Assembly: GCF_000372725.1 (NCBI RefSeq)
Contig: NW_005198611.1
Span: 326,679-390,678 of the forward strand
Origin: Emiliania huxleyi CCMP1516
Taxonomy: Eukaryota > Haptophyta > Isochrysidales > Noelaerhabdaceae
DNA: 64,000 bases
Reading direction: 5' to 3'
This document shows, piece by piece, positions 41,515-50,792 of this stretch. Within the stretch, counting starts at the first letter, position 1, and every line of letters begins with the position of its first letter. Below the pieces are notes generated by a model, which was not told the origin of the DNA, ran no database searches, and saw only the letters and a list, made by a program, of their open reading frames with translations. The position numbers and the translations under genes were made by a program.

Positions 41515-41928
41515 CAGGTGTATTCTTTTTTTGCTTGGGCGGCCCTCATCACGGGGTAGGTAGGGTAGGTCTGGGCCCTCCCGTCGGGTTTTCCCCTCTC
41601 TTCACGCTGGAATTTTCACGGCAGAAAAAGAAAATTTCCGGGAAAATCACGATGTCAAACGTCCCCAAATGGGTGATCTGATGCTTGTAGCATGTAGGGC
41701 CTGAGAGTGGCCTGCCATGTCACAGGAAGGACTGTGGTTGCAGGAGAGTACCACCACCCATCACTTTAGTTGGTATAGTACCACGTTCACACATCGCGTG
41801 ATTTCTTTTTTAGTTTCCCATAAGTAGGGTAGGTAGGTAGGTAGGTAGGTAGGGGCACCGCAGGGGCCGGTCAGGTTTTTGCAGAATTTCATGATGAGGG
41901 CCGCCCAAGCAAAAAAAGAATACACCTG
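41515..41928. mobile_element. MITE, 414 bp, with ~37-bp perfect TIRs and 7-bp target duplication
   Basis: Left end CAGGTGTATTCTTTTTTTGC (continuing TTGGGCGGCCCTCATCA) is exactly mirrored at the right end. TCGATAC flanks both sides (41508-41514 and 41929-41935). The interior is non-coding and includes GGTAGGTAGG repeats (41825-41853) near one end. Confidence 0.88.
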
Positions 41929-42109
41929 TCGATACGGCGCCTCAATCAACGGTATGGCGGGTGGAGTGCTCTCTACTGCCGGTGCCGCGGCGCCCCTGTC
42001 GGTTCGGAGGCGCCCGGCGGCCGCTTGGTGCCGACGTCGACCGGCTGCTCTCGCGGCGCCGAGGAGGGCCGCTTCGGTCACGTCACGCGCGCTGCGAGGT
42101 GTCTTTTGG

Positions 42110-42450
42110 CATGTGAGCGCTTGGCATAGACGCCAGGAAGCTCGCCTTCCTTGCCTGCGGCCGCGGGCGTGCGGGCGGGCACGCCAGGCTCGGCGACGCT
42201 CCGCGCGGGTCTTCGAGCTCGCGGCCCGCGACGAGCCAGCATGGCTCGTCGCTCGACGGGAGCCTGCCCAGCATGCTCTCGGCACTCTGTACAGCCTCGA
42301 CAAGCTGTCTGGGAAGGCCGACAGGGCCAGGGCGGGCCGTCTCGGGCGAGATGGCGCGCTGAATGCTACCATGACTACGAGCTCTCGATCGGGTCGACGG
42401 CGGCGGGCTTGCGCGGCGCGCTGCTCGACGGCAGGCTGCTCTCGCGGTGA
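42110..42450 (+). repeat. Dispersed repeat family G, two diverged copies
   Basis: Cores CGACGAGCCAGCATGGCTCG near 42230 and GCGCGCTGCTCGACGGCAGG near 42415 match the reverse complement of the array at 26880-27330. The region directly abuts the coding end of the TauD-like fragment. Confidence 0.7.
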
Positions 42451-42451
42451 A

Positions 42452-42890
42452 GACAAAGTTGTTGACGGACTCGCGAGGGGAGGTGCCTAGGTAGATGTTG
42501 TCCAGCCGGTCCGTGTACGCCATCGCGAACCGCTCGAACTGCGCCGCCTCCTCGACGGCGAACCCGCGCATCAGCACGGCCCCATAGGCCTCGAGCCAGC
42601 CCGTCACGATGTCGCGGTTCCGCTCAACCCACTCGGACACGGTCGGCCGGCTTCACCACGAGTGGGAACCGGCGCTCGCTGTTGAGGCAGGTGGCGTTCA
42701 GGAAGGACGGCACGTCGGCCGGGCTCAAGGGCGGGAGCGGATCCGCCGTGCTCGAGAGGTCGTCGGAAGGCAGGTCCATGTGCGGCAGCCATACCTCCAC
42801 CGGGAGGAGCGGCAGCGCTGCCACGACCGCGGCGAGCAGCGGCCACAGCAGCCAACGATGCCGGCGCGTCGGTCTGCGAGCCGGGTCGTC
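42452..42890 (-). pseudogene. TauD/TfdA-like Fe(II)/2-oxoglutarate dioxygenase, N-terminal part, frameshifted
   Basis: A membrane anchor (LLWPLLAAVVAALPLLPVEV) is followed by FLNATCLNSERRFPLVVKPA. The frame then shifts by one base near 42645 to VSEWVERNRDIVTGWLEAYG, AVLMRGFAVEEAAQFERFA and YLGTSPRESV...FVFTA, which match the start of the TauD fold (VLMRGF, SPR block). The catalytic HxD and distal His are absent. Coding similarity stops where repeat G begins, so the 3' part is either in distant exons or lost. A type II membrane dioxygenase is inferred if functional. Confidence 0.6.
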
Positions 42891-42959
42891 AGGTACAGCC
42901 GGCGCAGCCGGCAGCGTCTCCCGCAGCGTCCGGGACCCCGCGGGCGTCGCGCCGTCCCC

Positions 42960-44045
42960 TCGCACCGCTTCACGCACGAGTCGACCCCCACGATGTGCGC
43001 CGCGGGCTCGCGACCGTGGCTGATGCGCCCGATGGCGCACAGGAGCGGGAAGGCGTGCTCGGCGCAGTGGGCCGCGAGGAAGGCCTTCAGCGCCTTGGCC
43101 GAGTGCCAGTCGGGCAGGCACATCCCTGGAAACAGCTTCGCCTCTAGGGCCGCCCAACGCGCGTGGGGTGTCTGCACGTCGCGCGTGTGCTCGTCGCCGC
43201 GCACGAAGGCCGCGGCAAGCTGGTGGCCGCGGCCGGTGGTGCACGTGAGCACGAGGTCGCCCACGCCGCAGGCCTCCTCGTAGAAGGTGCGCGCGTCCGC
43301 TGCGCCGAGGAAGCGCCGCGCGAACCGCTCCATTTCGCCCAGGCCCACACGCATGATGGCGGCGCACACGTTGGCGCCGTGACCGCACCCAGTCCCAAAG
43401 CCAGTGCCGAGGGCTATCACGTTCTTGAGCGCGCCGGCTGCTTCCACGCCGCTCCGATCGGCGATGCACCGCGTCGGGCGTCGCGAAGTAATCGGCCATG
43501 AGAAGCGCGTGCCACTGCGCGGCCGCGACACGGCCGCTCACGCTGTCCGCACAGCCAATCGTGGCCTCCGCGAACGAGGCGTCGCTCGTCATCTCGTGGT
43601 AAATGTTGGGACCGCAGAGGGCGCAGACTTCGTGCGTGCCTCCAAGCAGTTGCAAGATCTCGCTCGACGGAAGGCTGAGCCGATTGCGTGCGTCCTCGTA
43701 GTGCAACGACTTGACAACGCTCAGCACCGACGCATCGGCTCGAATGTGCTTGCGCACACGCGGCAGCGTGGCCTGGAGGAATTGGGACGGGATGGCCACC
43801 ACGAGGTGCGTGGCTCCTGCCGTCGCTGCCTCGAGATCGGTCATGGCCACCAAGTTGGGCGTGAACACGGCGCCCGGGAGAAAGCGCTCGTTGCTCCTGT
43901 GAGTATTGATCTCATCGGCCACCTCGGCTTCACGGACCCACCAGCGCACGGGGGCGTCCGCCGCCACAGCGCCAACCAGGCGCGCGATGGTCGAGCCAAA
44001 AGAGCCGCCACCGAGGACGCAGACGCTTCGTTGGCTTGCCGTCAT
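42960..44045 (-). CDS. NAD(P)-dependent glycerol-3-phosphate dehydrogenase, one apparent frameshift
   Basis: Converts dihydroxyacetone phosphate and NAD(P)H to sn-glycerol 3-phosphate for glycerolipid synthesis. ATG at 44045 opens with the Rossmann motif VCVLGGGSFGSTIA. Then come LVVAIPSQFLQATL, SVVKSLHYED and CGPNIYHEM. Near 43455-43470 the frame shifts by one base; the next frame continues with the expected GVEAAGALKNVIALGTGF (catalytic Lys), GEMERFARRF and GVGDLVLTCTTGRG. The C-terminus after ISHGREPAAHIV has no clear stop for about 230 nt, so the end is approximate. The frameshift could be sequencing error or real decay. Confidence 0.85.
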
Positions 44046-44098
44046 ATCGCGCGGCCGAAAGAGCCGCCACCGAGGACGCAGACGCTTCGTTGGCTTGC
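43999..44098. repeat. 41-bp perfect direct duplication over the GPD start region
   Basis: AAAGAGCCGCCACCGAGGAC... occurs at 43999-44039 and 44058-44098, offset 59 bp. The first copy encodes the GPD residues ASQRSVCVLGGGSF. The second lies just upstream and overlaps the tail of the retroelement-like ORF. Confidence 0.95.
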
Positions 44099-44099
44099 G

Positions 44100-45437
44100 C
44101 CCTCAGCGTGATATATCGGCGGCCGTCCCTGGCCGACGATTGCGACTTCGCCACCGCCGCCATGGAGATCTGCTGCGTGTGGTGGACGACGAAGGAGGAG
44201 GCGCTCGCCGACGCCGCCCCGTACACCGTCCGGTCCGTGTTGGTGCCCGCCGCCTCCTTGGCGAACACGTGGAGGAACTGCTTGGTGGGCGGCGCACAAT
44301 GCCTCCCAAAGTTTCCACGAACGAGCACCAGCCGCGTTATGGCTTTCTTGACCCACTTCGCGTCGTAGTACTGCGCCCCCATCCACTTCCAGCCCGTATC
44401 CGTCTTGACCCACCCCTTTCCATACGCGTGGTCTTTGACCCATCCCTTTCCAGTCGAGTGGTCGAGCGGTCCGTCTACCTGACGGCCACGCTCCTTGCAC
44501 CCCACGACTCCCGTCAACGCCTTGTCCAGCGTGTTTCCAAACCCGTAGAGGTGGCCCACCGACGCCACATTGCCACCATTGTCCCACGAGCCCCTCCCCA
44601 ACGTCGTCGACTTGATGAGAGAGTTCCAGCACTTGACCTCGTAATGCACGTCCCGCATCGTGGCGAAGTCGCCGCTGATCTCGCAGATGTCAGTCACGGA
44701 CGTGTCGTTGAGGTGCCGCGTCACCTCGGGCTTTTCCTTGTCCCCGAGGATGATGCTGCCAACCGAGCGCGCCCGGATGGCATTCTGGGCGGCCCTTAGC
44801 ACCCCGTTGTGCTTGGAGGTGCGGTCGCCCTTGTTGGAGTTGGCGAGGAAGTCGCCCTTGTACTCTCCCACCGTGACGTGCTCGCCCGCGGCAGCCTTCT
44901 CGACGAGAGTGGGCGCAATCACCGACAAGTATAGAGCCCGTGCCTGCGCTGTATCGCCGTCAGGAACATCGCCGACACCATCTTCGTGTGGTGGAGTCCA
45001 TCAGGGCGCATGTCGAGCCATCCAGCAGCGCCGAACTGGGAGATCGAGATGAAGCGAGTTGCGTCCCTGAACTTGATCGCCTCCGACTGCGGCGTGTTTT
45101 TGTCGACCTCCTCGCACGCCGCCAGGCACGCGATCCACGCTTCATGGGCCCCGACAGCAGCGAGCGTGCCCTGTTTCGGGACTGGAGAGGTGCTCTGCTG
45201 CGTGAAGAGGTCGCCAATAGGCGGGATGCGCTGCGCCGACGGCAGCATGGACGGACAGAAGCGGCCAAGCTCGTACGAACGTGTGGCAGAGGCCAAACTC
45301 CTTGTCTTGTGCCCGCACCGCGTAGATGCGCGCGACATCGCCACGCCGTTGGCTGATGTCATTGTAGTGCTGCGCAAAGTGCTGCACGGGCACTTCGGAG
45401 AGATTTTTAAAGACCAACAAGAAATCACGACTCGCAC
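44100..45437 (-). mobile_element. Copy 2 of a retroelement-like nuclease domain
   Basis: Upstream part (45437-44930) reads FCPSMLPSAQRIPPIGDLFT, EVDKNTPQSEAIKFRDATRF, SISQFGAAGWLDMRP and MVSAMFLTAIQRRHGLY, resembling the terminal part of non-LTR retroelement proteins. The frame then changes near 44930 and continues SVIAPTLVEKAAAGEHVTVG, HNGVLRAAQNAIRARSVG, ICEISGDFATMRDVHYEVKC, SVGHLYGFGNTLDKAL and WVKKAITRLVLVRGNFG. The acidic residue followed by YEVK fits a PD-(D/E)XK-type nuclease. Neither frame starts with a credible ATG. It is a 5'-truncated mobile-element copy related to 36357-37090. Confidence 0.6.
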
Positions 45438-45500
45438 AGTGATTTGGGCTCGGCAGCTTGTTAGCCCTCAGCCGAAGCTGGGGCCGGTCCCGTAGCCGAG
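45400..45500 (+). repeat. Dispersed repeat family D, copy 2
   Basis: GAGAGATTTTTAAAGACCAAC, AAGAAATCACGACTCGCACA, GTGATTTGGGCTCGGCAGCT ... GGTCCCGTAGCCG. It overlaps the 5' edge of the copy 2 retroelement frame. Confidence 0.9.
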
Positions 45501-45539
45501 AGAGCCCGCGCCGATGAGTTCGACGCGGTCGGGGGGGCC

Positions 45540-45770
45540 TGCGAAGTTCTTGCACTTCGGTGGTGAGCCGGTGTGTGTGCCAGTCCGCGCCAGTCCGCGC
45601 CCTTGTCGTGCCAGTGTGCTGTGAGAGCGGCTGGAGTTCAAGAATTCTTCCCCTTCCACCGGTGATAGTACTAGCACGCGCCAGTTCGCACCTGTGTCGA
45701 GCCTGTGTGCTGTGAGCAGAGTTGTTTTGTTTAAATTCTTCCCCTTCCACCAGGAGAGGATGCCCGGCAG
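45540..45770. repeat. Family H words (GCCAGT-type) with TTCTTCCCCTTCCACC duplicated
   Basis: ATTCTTCCCCTTCCACC occurs near 45645 and near 45735, each preceded by CGCCAGT...TGTGCTGTGAG. CGCGCCCTTGTCGTGCCAGT also recurs near 57545. Related (G)CAGTG(C)GCGCCAGT words are at 48768, 57365 and, on the minus strand, 63575-63655. Confidence 0.65.
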
Positions 45771-45824
45771 TGCGACGGAGTGGCACGGCCTGGGGCTATA
45801 CTCGTACCAGACAGCTCCCTAGCC

Positions 45825-46187
45825 ATGGACAGAATGGCAGTCGTGTACCTGGCGCACACTGCCCTCGAGGTCTGCCTCGGGCTGATTAAGCTGCGAGGCC
45901 GGTACCAGCATGAGTCGCCCGGCGAAAGATCCGCAAAGTCGGCTATGTATGTGCGGCACCACGCCGCGTCAATCCTATCGTTGGCGGCGCTCTCTGGCCT
46001 GGTGCAGTGGCGCGGGCTCATCCACACCGAGACGGGCGAGATATGCAACGCCGTGCTCGCCATCTTCCACCTCGGCGCCGTGTGCTCCTTCGCTCACGCG
46101 TGGCTATGCTCTCGCTCCTTCCCCGCTGCCAAGATTATTGTGCCGCACGCTCCGTTTGGGGTCGCTTTCGCGCTGGCCCTGCTATAG
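45825..46187 (+). CDS. Small four-TM membrane protein, intronless
   Basis: From the ATG at 45825 the frame gives 120 aa ending at the TAG before 46188. Four hydrophobic segments are visible: VVYLAHTALEVCLGLI, ASILSLAALSGLVQW, AVLAIFHLGAVCSFAHAWL and APFGVAFALALL. Conserved-looking polar words are LRGRYQHESPGE and MYVRHHA between TM1 and TM2. Composition and codon use are those of a real gene. Family and function unknown; location (ER or plastid envelope) is not decided by the sequence. Confidence 0.65.
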   Translation: MDRMAVVYLAHTALEVCLGLIKLRGRYQHESPGERSAKSAMYVRHHAASILSLAALSGLVQWRGLIHTETGEICNAVLAIFHLGAVCSFAHAWLCSRSFPAAKIIVPHAPFGVAFALALL

Positions 46188-46611
46188 CCGAGAGCAGGTG
46201 TGGATAGGGCGGGAGGCGTTTGTCAGCACCCCTCTCCCAGCTGCATGCCTCAAGTGCAGGCTGGGTCCAGGGAGAGCAGACAGACCTCGCGCAGCCCCGC
46301 CGTATATGCCATCGGCGGGTCACTATATACATACTTTGCATGTTGTATGTATGTACAACGAGAGAGAACTCAACTTTGGTGGGGAGAGCCGGTCGGCCGT
46401 GGACGGCCAAATCGTGGAGTTGCGCACATGTGTCAATCCCCAATCCGACCGGGAAAAACGAATCTCGAACGGAGGAGCCCCAGGCAGTGCCGCAGACTCG
46501 TCTCGTGGAGGGGAGCTAGGGAGGGGAGAGCAGGAGAGGCGATCGTCACGAGGGAGCGCGAGGGGCTTGCCCACCAGAGGGAAGGAGGGAGAGGAGCGAG
46601 CGGGAGGCGAG

Positions 46612-47687
46612 TCAGTCGTCGTCCTCGCGGTAGAGCACGCCCGCCTACGGGAAGCTTCCGAGAAGGTTCACCCAAGGTGCCGTCCTCCTCGCTAGAGCAC
46701 GCCCTGCCAGCTCTGAGGAGCAAAGGCCAACCCCGGCGACCTCTCGGCCAACTCTCGGCTACCTCTCGCCGACTCGGACGAGAACTGCAGCTGCTTGAGC
46801 AGCCCGAGCGAGATCGAGAAGCCTGAGGGGGGGCAGGCGGGAGGGTCGAGGGGGAGGGCTCGCCCCGTTCCCCTCTCGGCCCCCTCTCGGTCGCATCGCG
46901 GCGACATCTCTCGCCGACATCTCTCGCCGACGTCTCTCGCCGACGTCTCTCTCGCCGACGTCTCTCAGGCGTCTCTCGGCCACGGCCTCACCAAACAGGA
47001 TGAGGATCGAGGGCGTGAGCAGCGGCTCCACAACATCGACTAGCAGGCTGTCGACCGCCGCGGGGAGCGGCGTGCCCAGCACCTGCGGGAGGGAGGAGGC
47101 GAGCCGTGGAGAAGCGTGTGTGCAGGCATGTCGCGGACGTGTCGGCAGGCGGTTCGCGAGAGTGTCGACAGCAGCCGACGCAAGCGGTTTGCAGATGTGT
47201 CCCGGACGTGGCCCAGCCGCACCTTGCAGAGGGCCTCGACCGAGACGGCTATGCCCGAGGCGAGGAAGACGGTGCCGAAGAGGATCGCGCCGCCGCCGAA
47301 GAAGCGCTCCAGCAGCTCCTGCCCCTGCTTGGGGATCCGCGCCAGCGGGTCTGAAAGCAGGTCAGGTGGCGCGGCGCCCGGCGCGGCGGCGCTCGTCGGC
47401 GCAATGCCGGCGTCGCGGAGCACTTTGTCTACCCGCTCCTCCCTCGTCGCGGCCGGCGCCGCTGGCGCGGGCTGCCCTGCGGCGTCCGGCGCCGAGGGCG
47501 CAGCCACGGGCGCAGGAGCCGCTGCAAAGCCGCGGCCGCCCGCCGCACCCTTGCCCCCCTTCTTTGCGAGGACAACGACCGGAGCGTGTCGCACCACTGG
47601 CGTCGCGGGCCTCGCGGTTATCGGCGACAGGCCCGCTGCCGACGCGACAAGCAGCAGGCCGAGCAGCGGCCTCGAGCTGGAAGACAT
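46612..47687 (-). CDS. Predicted plastid-targeted membrane protein (4 exons)
   Basis: ATG at 47687 starts a signal-peptide-like segment (RPLLGLLLVASAAGLSP) followed by a basic, Ser/Thr/Ala-rich stretch (ITARPATPVVRHAPVVV), as in two-part leaders for complex plastids. After an Ala/Pro linker come IPKQGQELLERFFGGGAILF and GTVFLASGIAVSVEALCK. A GT-AG intron joins VLGTPLPAAVDSLLVDVVEP and PSILILFG. The next exon gives FSISLGLLKQLQFSSESAR. A short last exon ends GVLYREDDD at 46612. Three hydrophobic segments suggest a thylakoid or envelope protein. Not identified. Introns contain 13-bp GACGTCTCTCGCC repeats (46905-46980). Confidence 0.65.
46903..46982. repeat. 13-bp tandem repeat GAC(A/G)TCTCTCGCC in an intron
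   Basis: Five to six units, the last ones with one or two extra CT. Part of the second intron of the plastid-type gene. Confidence 0.9.
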
Positions 47688-47859
47688 TTCGCGACTATCA
47701 CAGGTTTCTTTTTTCTTTCTCTCTCTGTTCTTTTTGAGCTCGACACCGAGCAATTTCGCTTTGGTTCCACCTCCTTTTCACCGCAGTTTCACGTGCATCC
47801 TAGTTGCGTCTGTGAACGGCGGCAGCCTTCCGCTCGTCCTATCCACCACGTCCAATTGA

Positions 47860-48675
47860 ACGGCAAACATCCGCGCGCAAAAGCCACAAACGACCAACGA
47901 GTGGTACGACTCGACCCGCTGCCGCAGGACGGGCAAGCGCCGCGCCGTGTGCCTGTGCGACGAGTGCGCCTCGCCGGCTGCTGTGGAGGCATGGCGGAGC
48001 AGGAGCGCCGAGTCGGACGCGTGTTGGGCGGCAAACGCGAGGGCTGAGCGCTTCGCGGAACTCGAGTCGCTGCGACGCAGCAGCAGTGGTGTGCTCGTCG
48101 AGCCGCAGGGCAAGGCCGCGTCGTCGACGGTGGTTTCTGACATGCATTCCCCTGCCGAGCGCCAAGAGGAGGGCGGTGACGACGACGAACACACCGAACC
48201 GCCCGCGCTTGACCTGGACACTCTTCTACCCTCGAAGCGCCTCTTCCAGGCCCTGCGGCGGCATGGGCGCCGCCACCTCTCCGCCCACCTCTCCACGCTC
48301 GCGTACCTAATCGAGGAGGAGGAGGCGCGAGGCAGCCGAGATTGCCTGCCCCCTCAGACCCCAAGTTCTGGACCTATGCCCGGCTGCCCTCGCCTCGCCG
48401 TCTCCACTTCTCTCGATTTGTCCCCTCCTTGTTAGGCTTGGGAGGCGCTGTCGCCGGAGGAGAGGCGCCGCCTCCCGCGGGAGTACCGTGCCTACCTCGC
48501 TGACATGGCCGACAAGCAGAGGCAGTCGAGGCGGTGGCGCCAGCGACGCCAAGCAGAGGAAGAGGAGGAGCCTGGCCGGAGGGGCGTGCCGCGGATTCTA
48601 CAGTTGCTTTTCGCGTCTTGCGTCGTCGGCGCCACGGCCGTCGTAGTCGGGCTTGGTCTTCTCGTTTTGCGATGA
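47860..48675 (+). CDS. Tail-anchored membrane protein, 5' end unresolved
   Basis: Divergent from the plastid-type gene. The frame is open from an in-frame stop at 47857-47859 and has no early ATG, so a first exon is missing. It contains YDSTRCRRTGKRRAVCLCDE (Cys cluster), an acidic middle (ERQEEGGDDDEHTEPPALDL) and SKRLFQALRRHGRRHL. A GC-AG intron 48325-48435 joins YLIEEEE to AWEALSPEERRRLPREY. The end is a charged helix followed by one C-terminal TM (PRILQLLFASCVVGATAVVV ... LLVLR) and the TGA at 48673-48675. A tail-anchored topology facing the cytosol is inferred. Family unknown. Confidence 0.55.
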
Positions 48676-48894
48676 ACGAAGGCGCCGATATTGTCATGCC
48701 ACATCTCGCCTCACCGACATTCGTCGCTTTGAAATTCTTTTCCCGTGCAGACTGCAGTGCGCGCCAGTCTTCCCCTGCCAGTGAGTAGTGTTTGGTGTGA
48801 CGTGTGTACGTGCCCAGTATAGTGAGTGTGTTGGTGCGAGGGAGTTTGGTGGTAAAATTCTTACCCTCGTTAGTGACAGTGCGCGCCATCCCGT

Positions 48895-49090
48895 GCCTAC
48901 TGCCTTGCTAGTGTACTTGGAGCACTTGGAGTGCACAGTGCAGTCATCATCAATCATCATCATACATCAACCTCACACATCCAGGGCCGGGGAGCTGAGA
49001 AGCGCACCCAGCGGCGAGCGGGCCGGATGATTGGCATCGGGTTACGGGCTAGAGAGCCCTAGCCCTGGGGGGTGCGCGTTCTCAGGGCCA
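48895..49090 (-). repeat. Dispersed repeat family E, copy 2
   Basis: Contains TTGGAGCACTTGGAGTGCA, CACACATCCAGGGCCGGGG, AGCTGAGAAGCGCACCCAGC, GGCCGGATGATTGGCATCGG and GGGCTAGAGAGCCCTAG. Other copies: 32047-32092 (+, partial), 53375-53500 (+), 56850-56985 (+), 57605-57755 (-). No gene is supported in 48676-50792. Confidence 0.92.
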
Positions 49091-49621
49091 TAAGATGCAC
49101 TTGGAGCATTGGAGTTGCAGTCGAAGCCTCACACCCAAGTGTAAAAAATAAAAAAGTTTCAAAATGGCGCAAGTTACAACATACTCATACACATACATAC
49201 ATGACTCTCAGTCAGCGCTTTGATCCCTTCCCAATCACGACACATGACATGTACATGTACATGTGTGACTCGCCTAAGTGTGGAGTCTGGAGACGCCGTG
49301 TGTATATGTACCGTGGGGCCTTGTTGTCCTAGCACGGGAGTACCCGTGTGGACCGGAGGTAACAGCAGCAGCAGCAGCAAGTTACGGCTTACGCGGCGAG
49401 GGAAAAGGGAAGGATGGAGCAAAGTGCAGAGGGGCAAAAGGGACAAGAAGGGACGAATGATGCGAGCGGCGGCAGCGGGGGTTCAGGGCGACCAAGCCGG
49501 CGATCCCACTCAGAGACAGCGGTGGGTCGGCGTGCGGAAAGAAAGAAAAAACACAAGAATTTTAAGGAGAGGAGTGCATGTAAAATTCTTTTGCCGACCA
49601 CCAAGAGCCCATGGCCCATTT

Positions 49622-50030
49622 TAAGGCTGTCTGGGCCGCCGATTCCTTAAACGGTCTTAAACGCTTAAACGGCGCGGGAGAGCTCCCGAGGTCGATGGTC
49701 CGGGAGGCTCCCCCGGTAGACGCCGGAGGCCGGGAAGCTGGCTACAGTCAGCTAGCACGCGTGTCGCGTCCCCTATATGCGAGTATGGCTCCTGCCAGTG
49801 CACCAGACTTACAGATGTGTCTTCAGAGGCGGGTTTGTGCCTAATAACGGCAGTATTGGAGAAAACGGCAGTAACCCAGCGACGCATGCCGGTGAGGCCG
49901 ATTTTCTTAAACGGTCTTAAAAGAGGGACCCCCCGTGCCTGCAATCTCTTAAATGGCAATTTAAGCCCCCAAACCTCCTCATTTCTTAAAAGCTCTTAAA
50001 AAAATCCGGCCCTCAGAACCCTAAGGATCC
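49622..50030 (+). repeat. Dispersed repeat family F, copy 1 (~410 bp)
   Basis: Starts CTTAAACGGTCTTAAACGCTTAAACGG, includes GAGCTCCCGAGGTCGATGGT, GACGCATGCCGGTGAGGCCG and CTTAAACGGTCTTAAAAGAG, and ends with AAAAATCCGGCCCTCAGAAC. Nearly identical over its length to 53683-54105. Confidence 0.95.
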
Positions 50031-50102
50031 CCTAAGCAGCTCTTTGCGCCTGAAGCCTGGAGAGCAGCTCCTCTGCTGCTCACACACTCTGCACAGATGG
50101 CA

Positions 50103-50721
50103 CAGCCTACCGTGTGCGGCTGCCACAGCTGTGACAGCGATGGGCTCGCCCTCACTGGCTCTCAGTCACTTGTGCTGCGGCCACACTGTGAGACCATGGG
50201 TGTGAGGTAAAACCACGCTACCAGCGCTTGGTCACATCGGCCCCGAGGTCAGATCCTTCTACTCTGTTGAATTCTACTCTGTTGATGACAACACTTGTCT
50301 ACTCGCTGGAGCCGAGCAGGAGGGCCCAGCGCACAACCCCTGGTCAACTCTCACCCTCCACACCCCGTAGTAGCGTAGTAGTACTGTGTGACTCTGTCAT
50401 GTCTGTCTCTCTCAAAAACAGCCTACCGTGTGCGGCTGCCACAGCTGTCACAGCGATGGGCTCGCCCTCACTGGCCCTCAGTCACTTGTGCTGCGGCTTG
50501 TGTGAGCGACACTGCTCGGCGACTGCCGGCACACTGTGAGACCATGGGTGTGAGGTAAAAACACGCTACCAGCGCTTGGTTAAAGCCCCGTACATCAGCC
50601 CTGGAGGTCAGAGATCCTTATCTACTCTGTTGATGACAACACTTGTCTACTCGCTGGAGCCGAGCAGGAGGGCCCAGCGCACAACCCCTGGCTAACTCCC
50701 ACCCTCGCTCCACACCCCGTA
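50103..50721. repeat. Direct tandem duplication of ~270-300 bp
   Basis: Copy 1 (50103-50370) and copy 2 (50421-50721) share AGCCTACCGTGTGCGGCTGC, ACACTGTGAGACCATGGGTG, GATGACAACACTTGTCTACT and CAGCGCACAACCCCTGG. Small indels differ, including an extra GAATTCTACTCTGTT in copy 1. No coding frame. Confidence 0.92.
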
Positions 50722-50792
50722 AAGTACGATAAATAAATAAATAAAGTCAATCCATTTTTTTCTGAGCTTAGCCTTTTTTTCTACAACTACAA

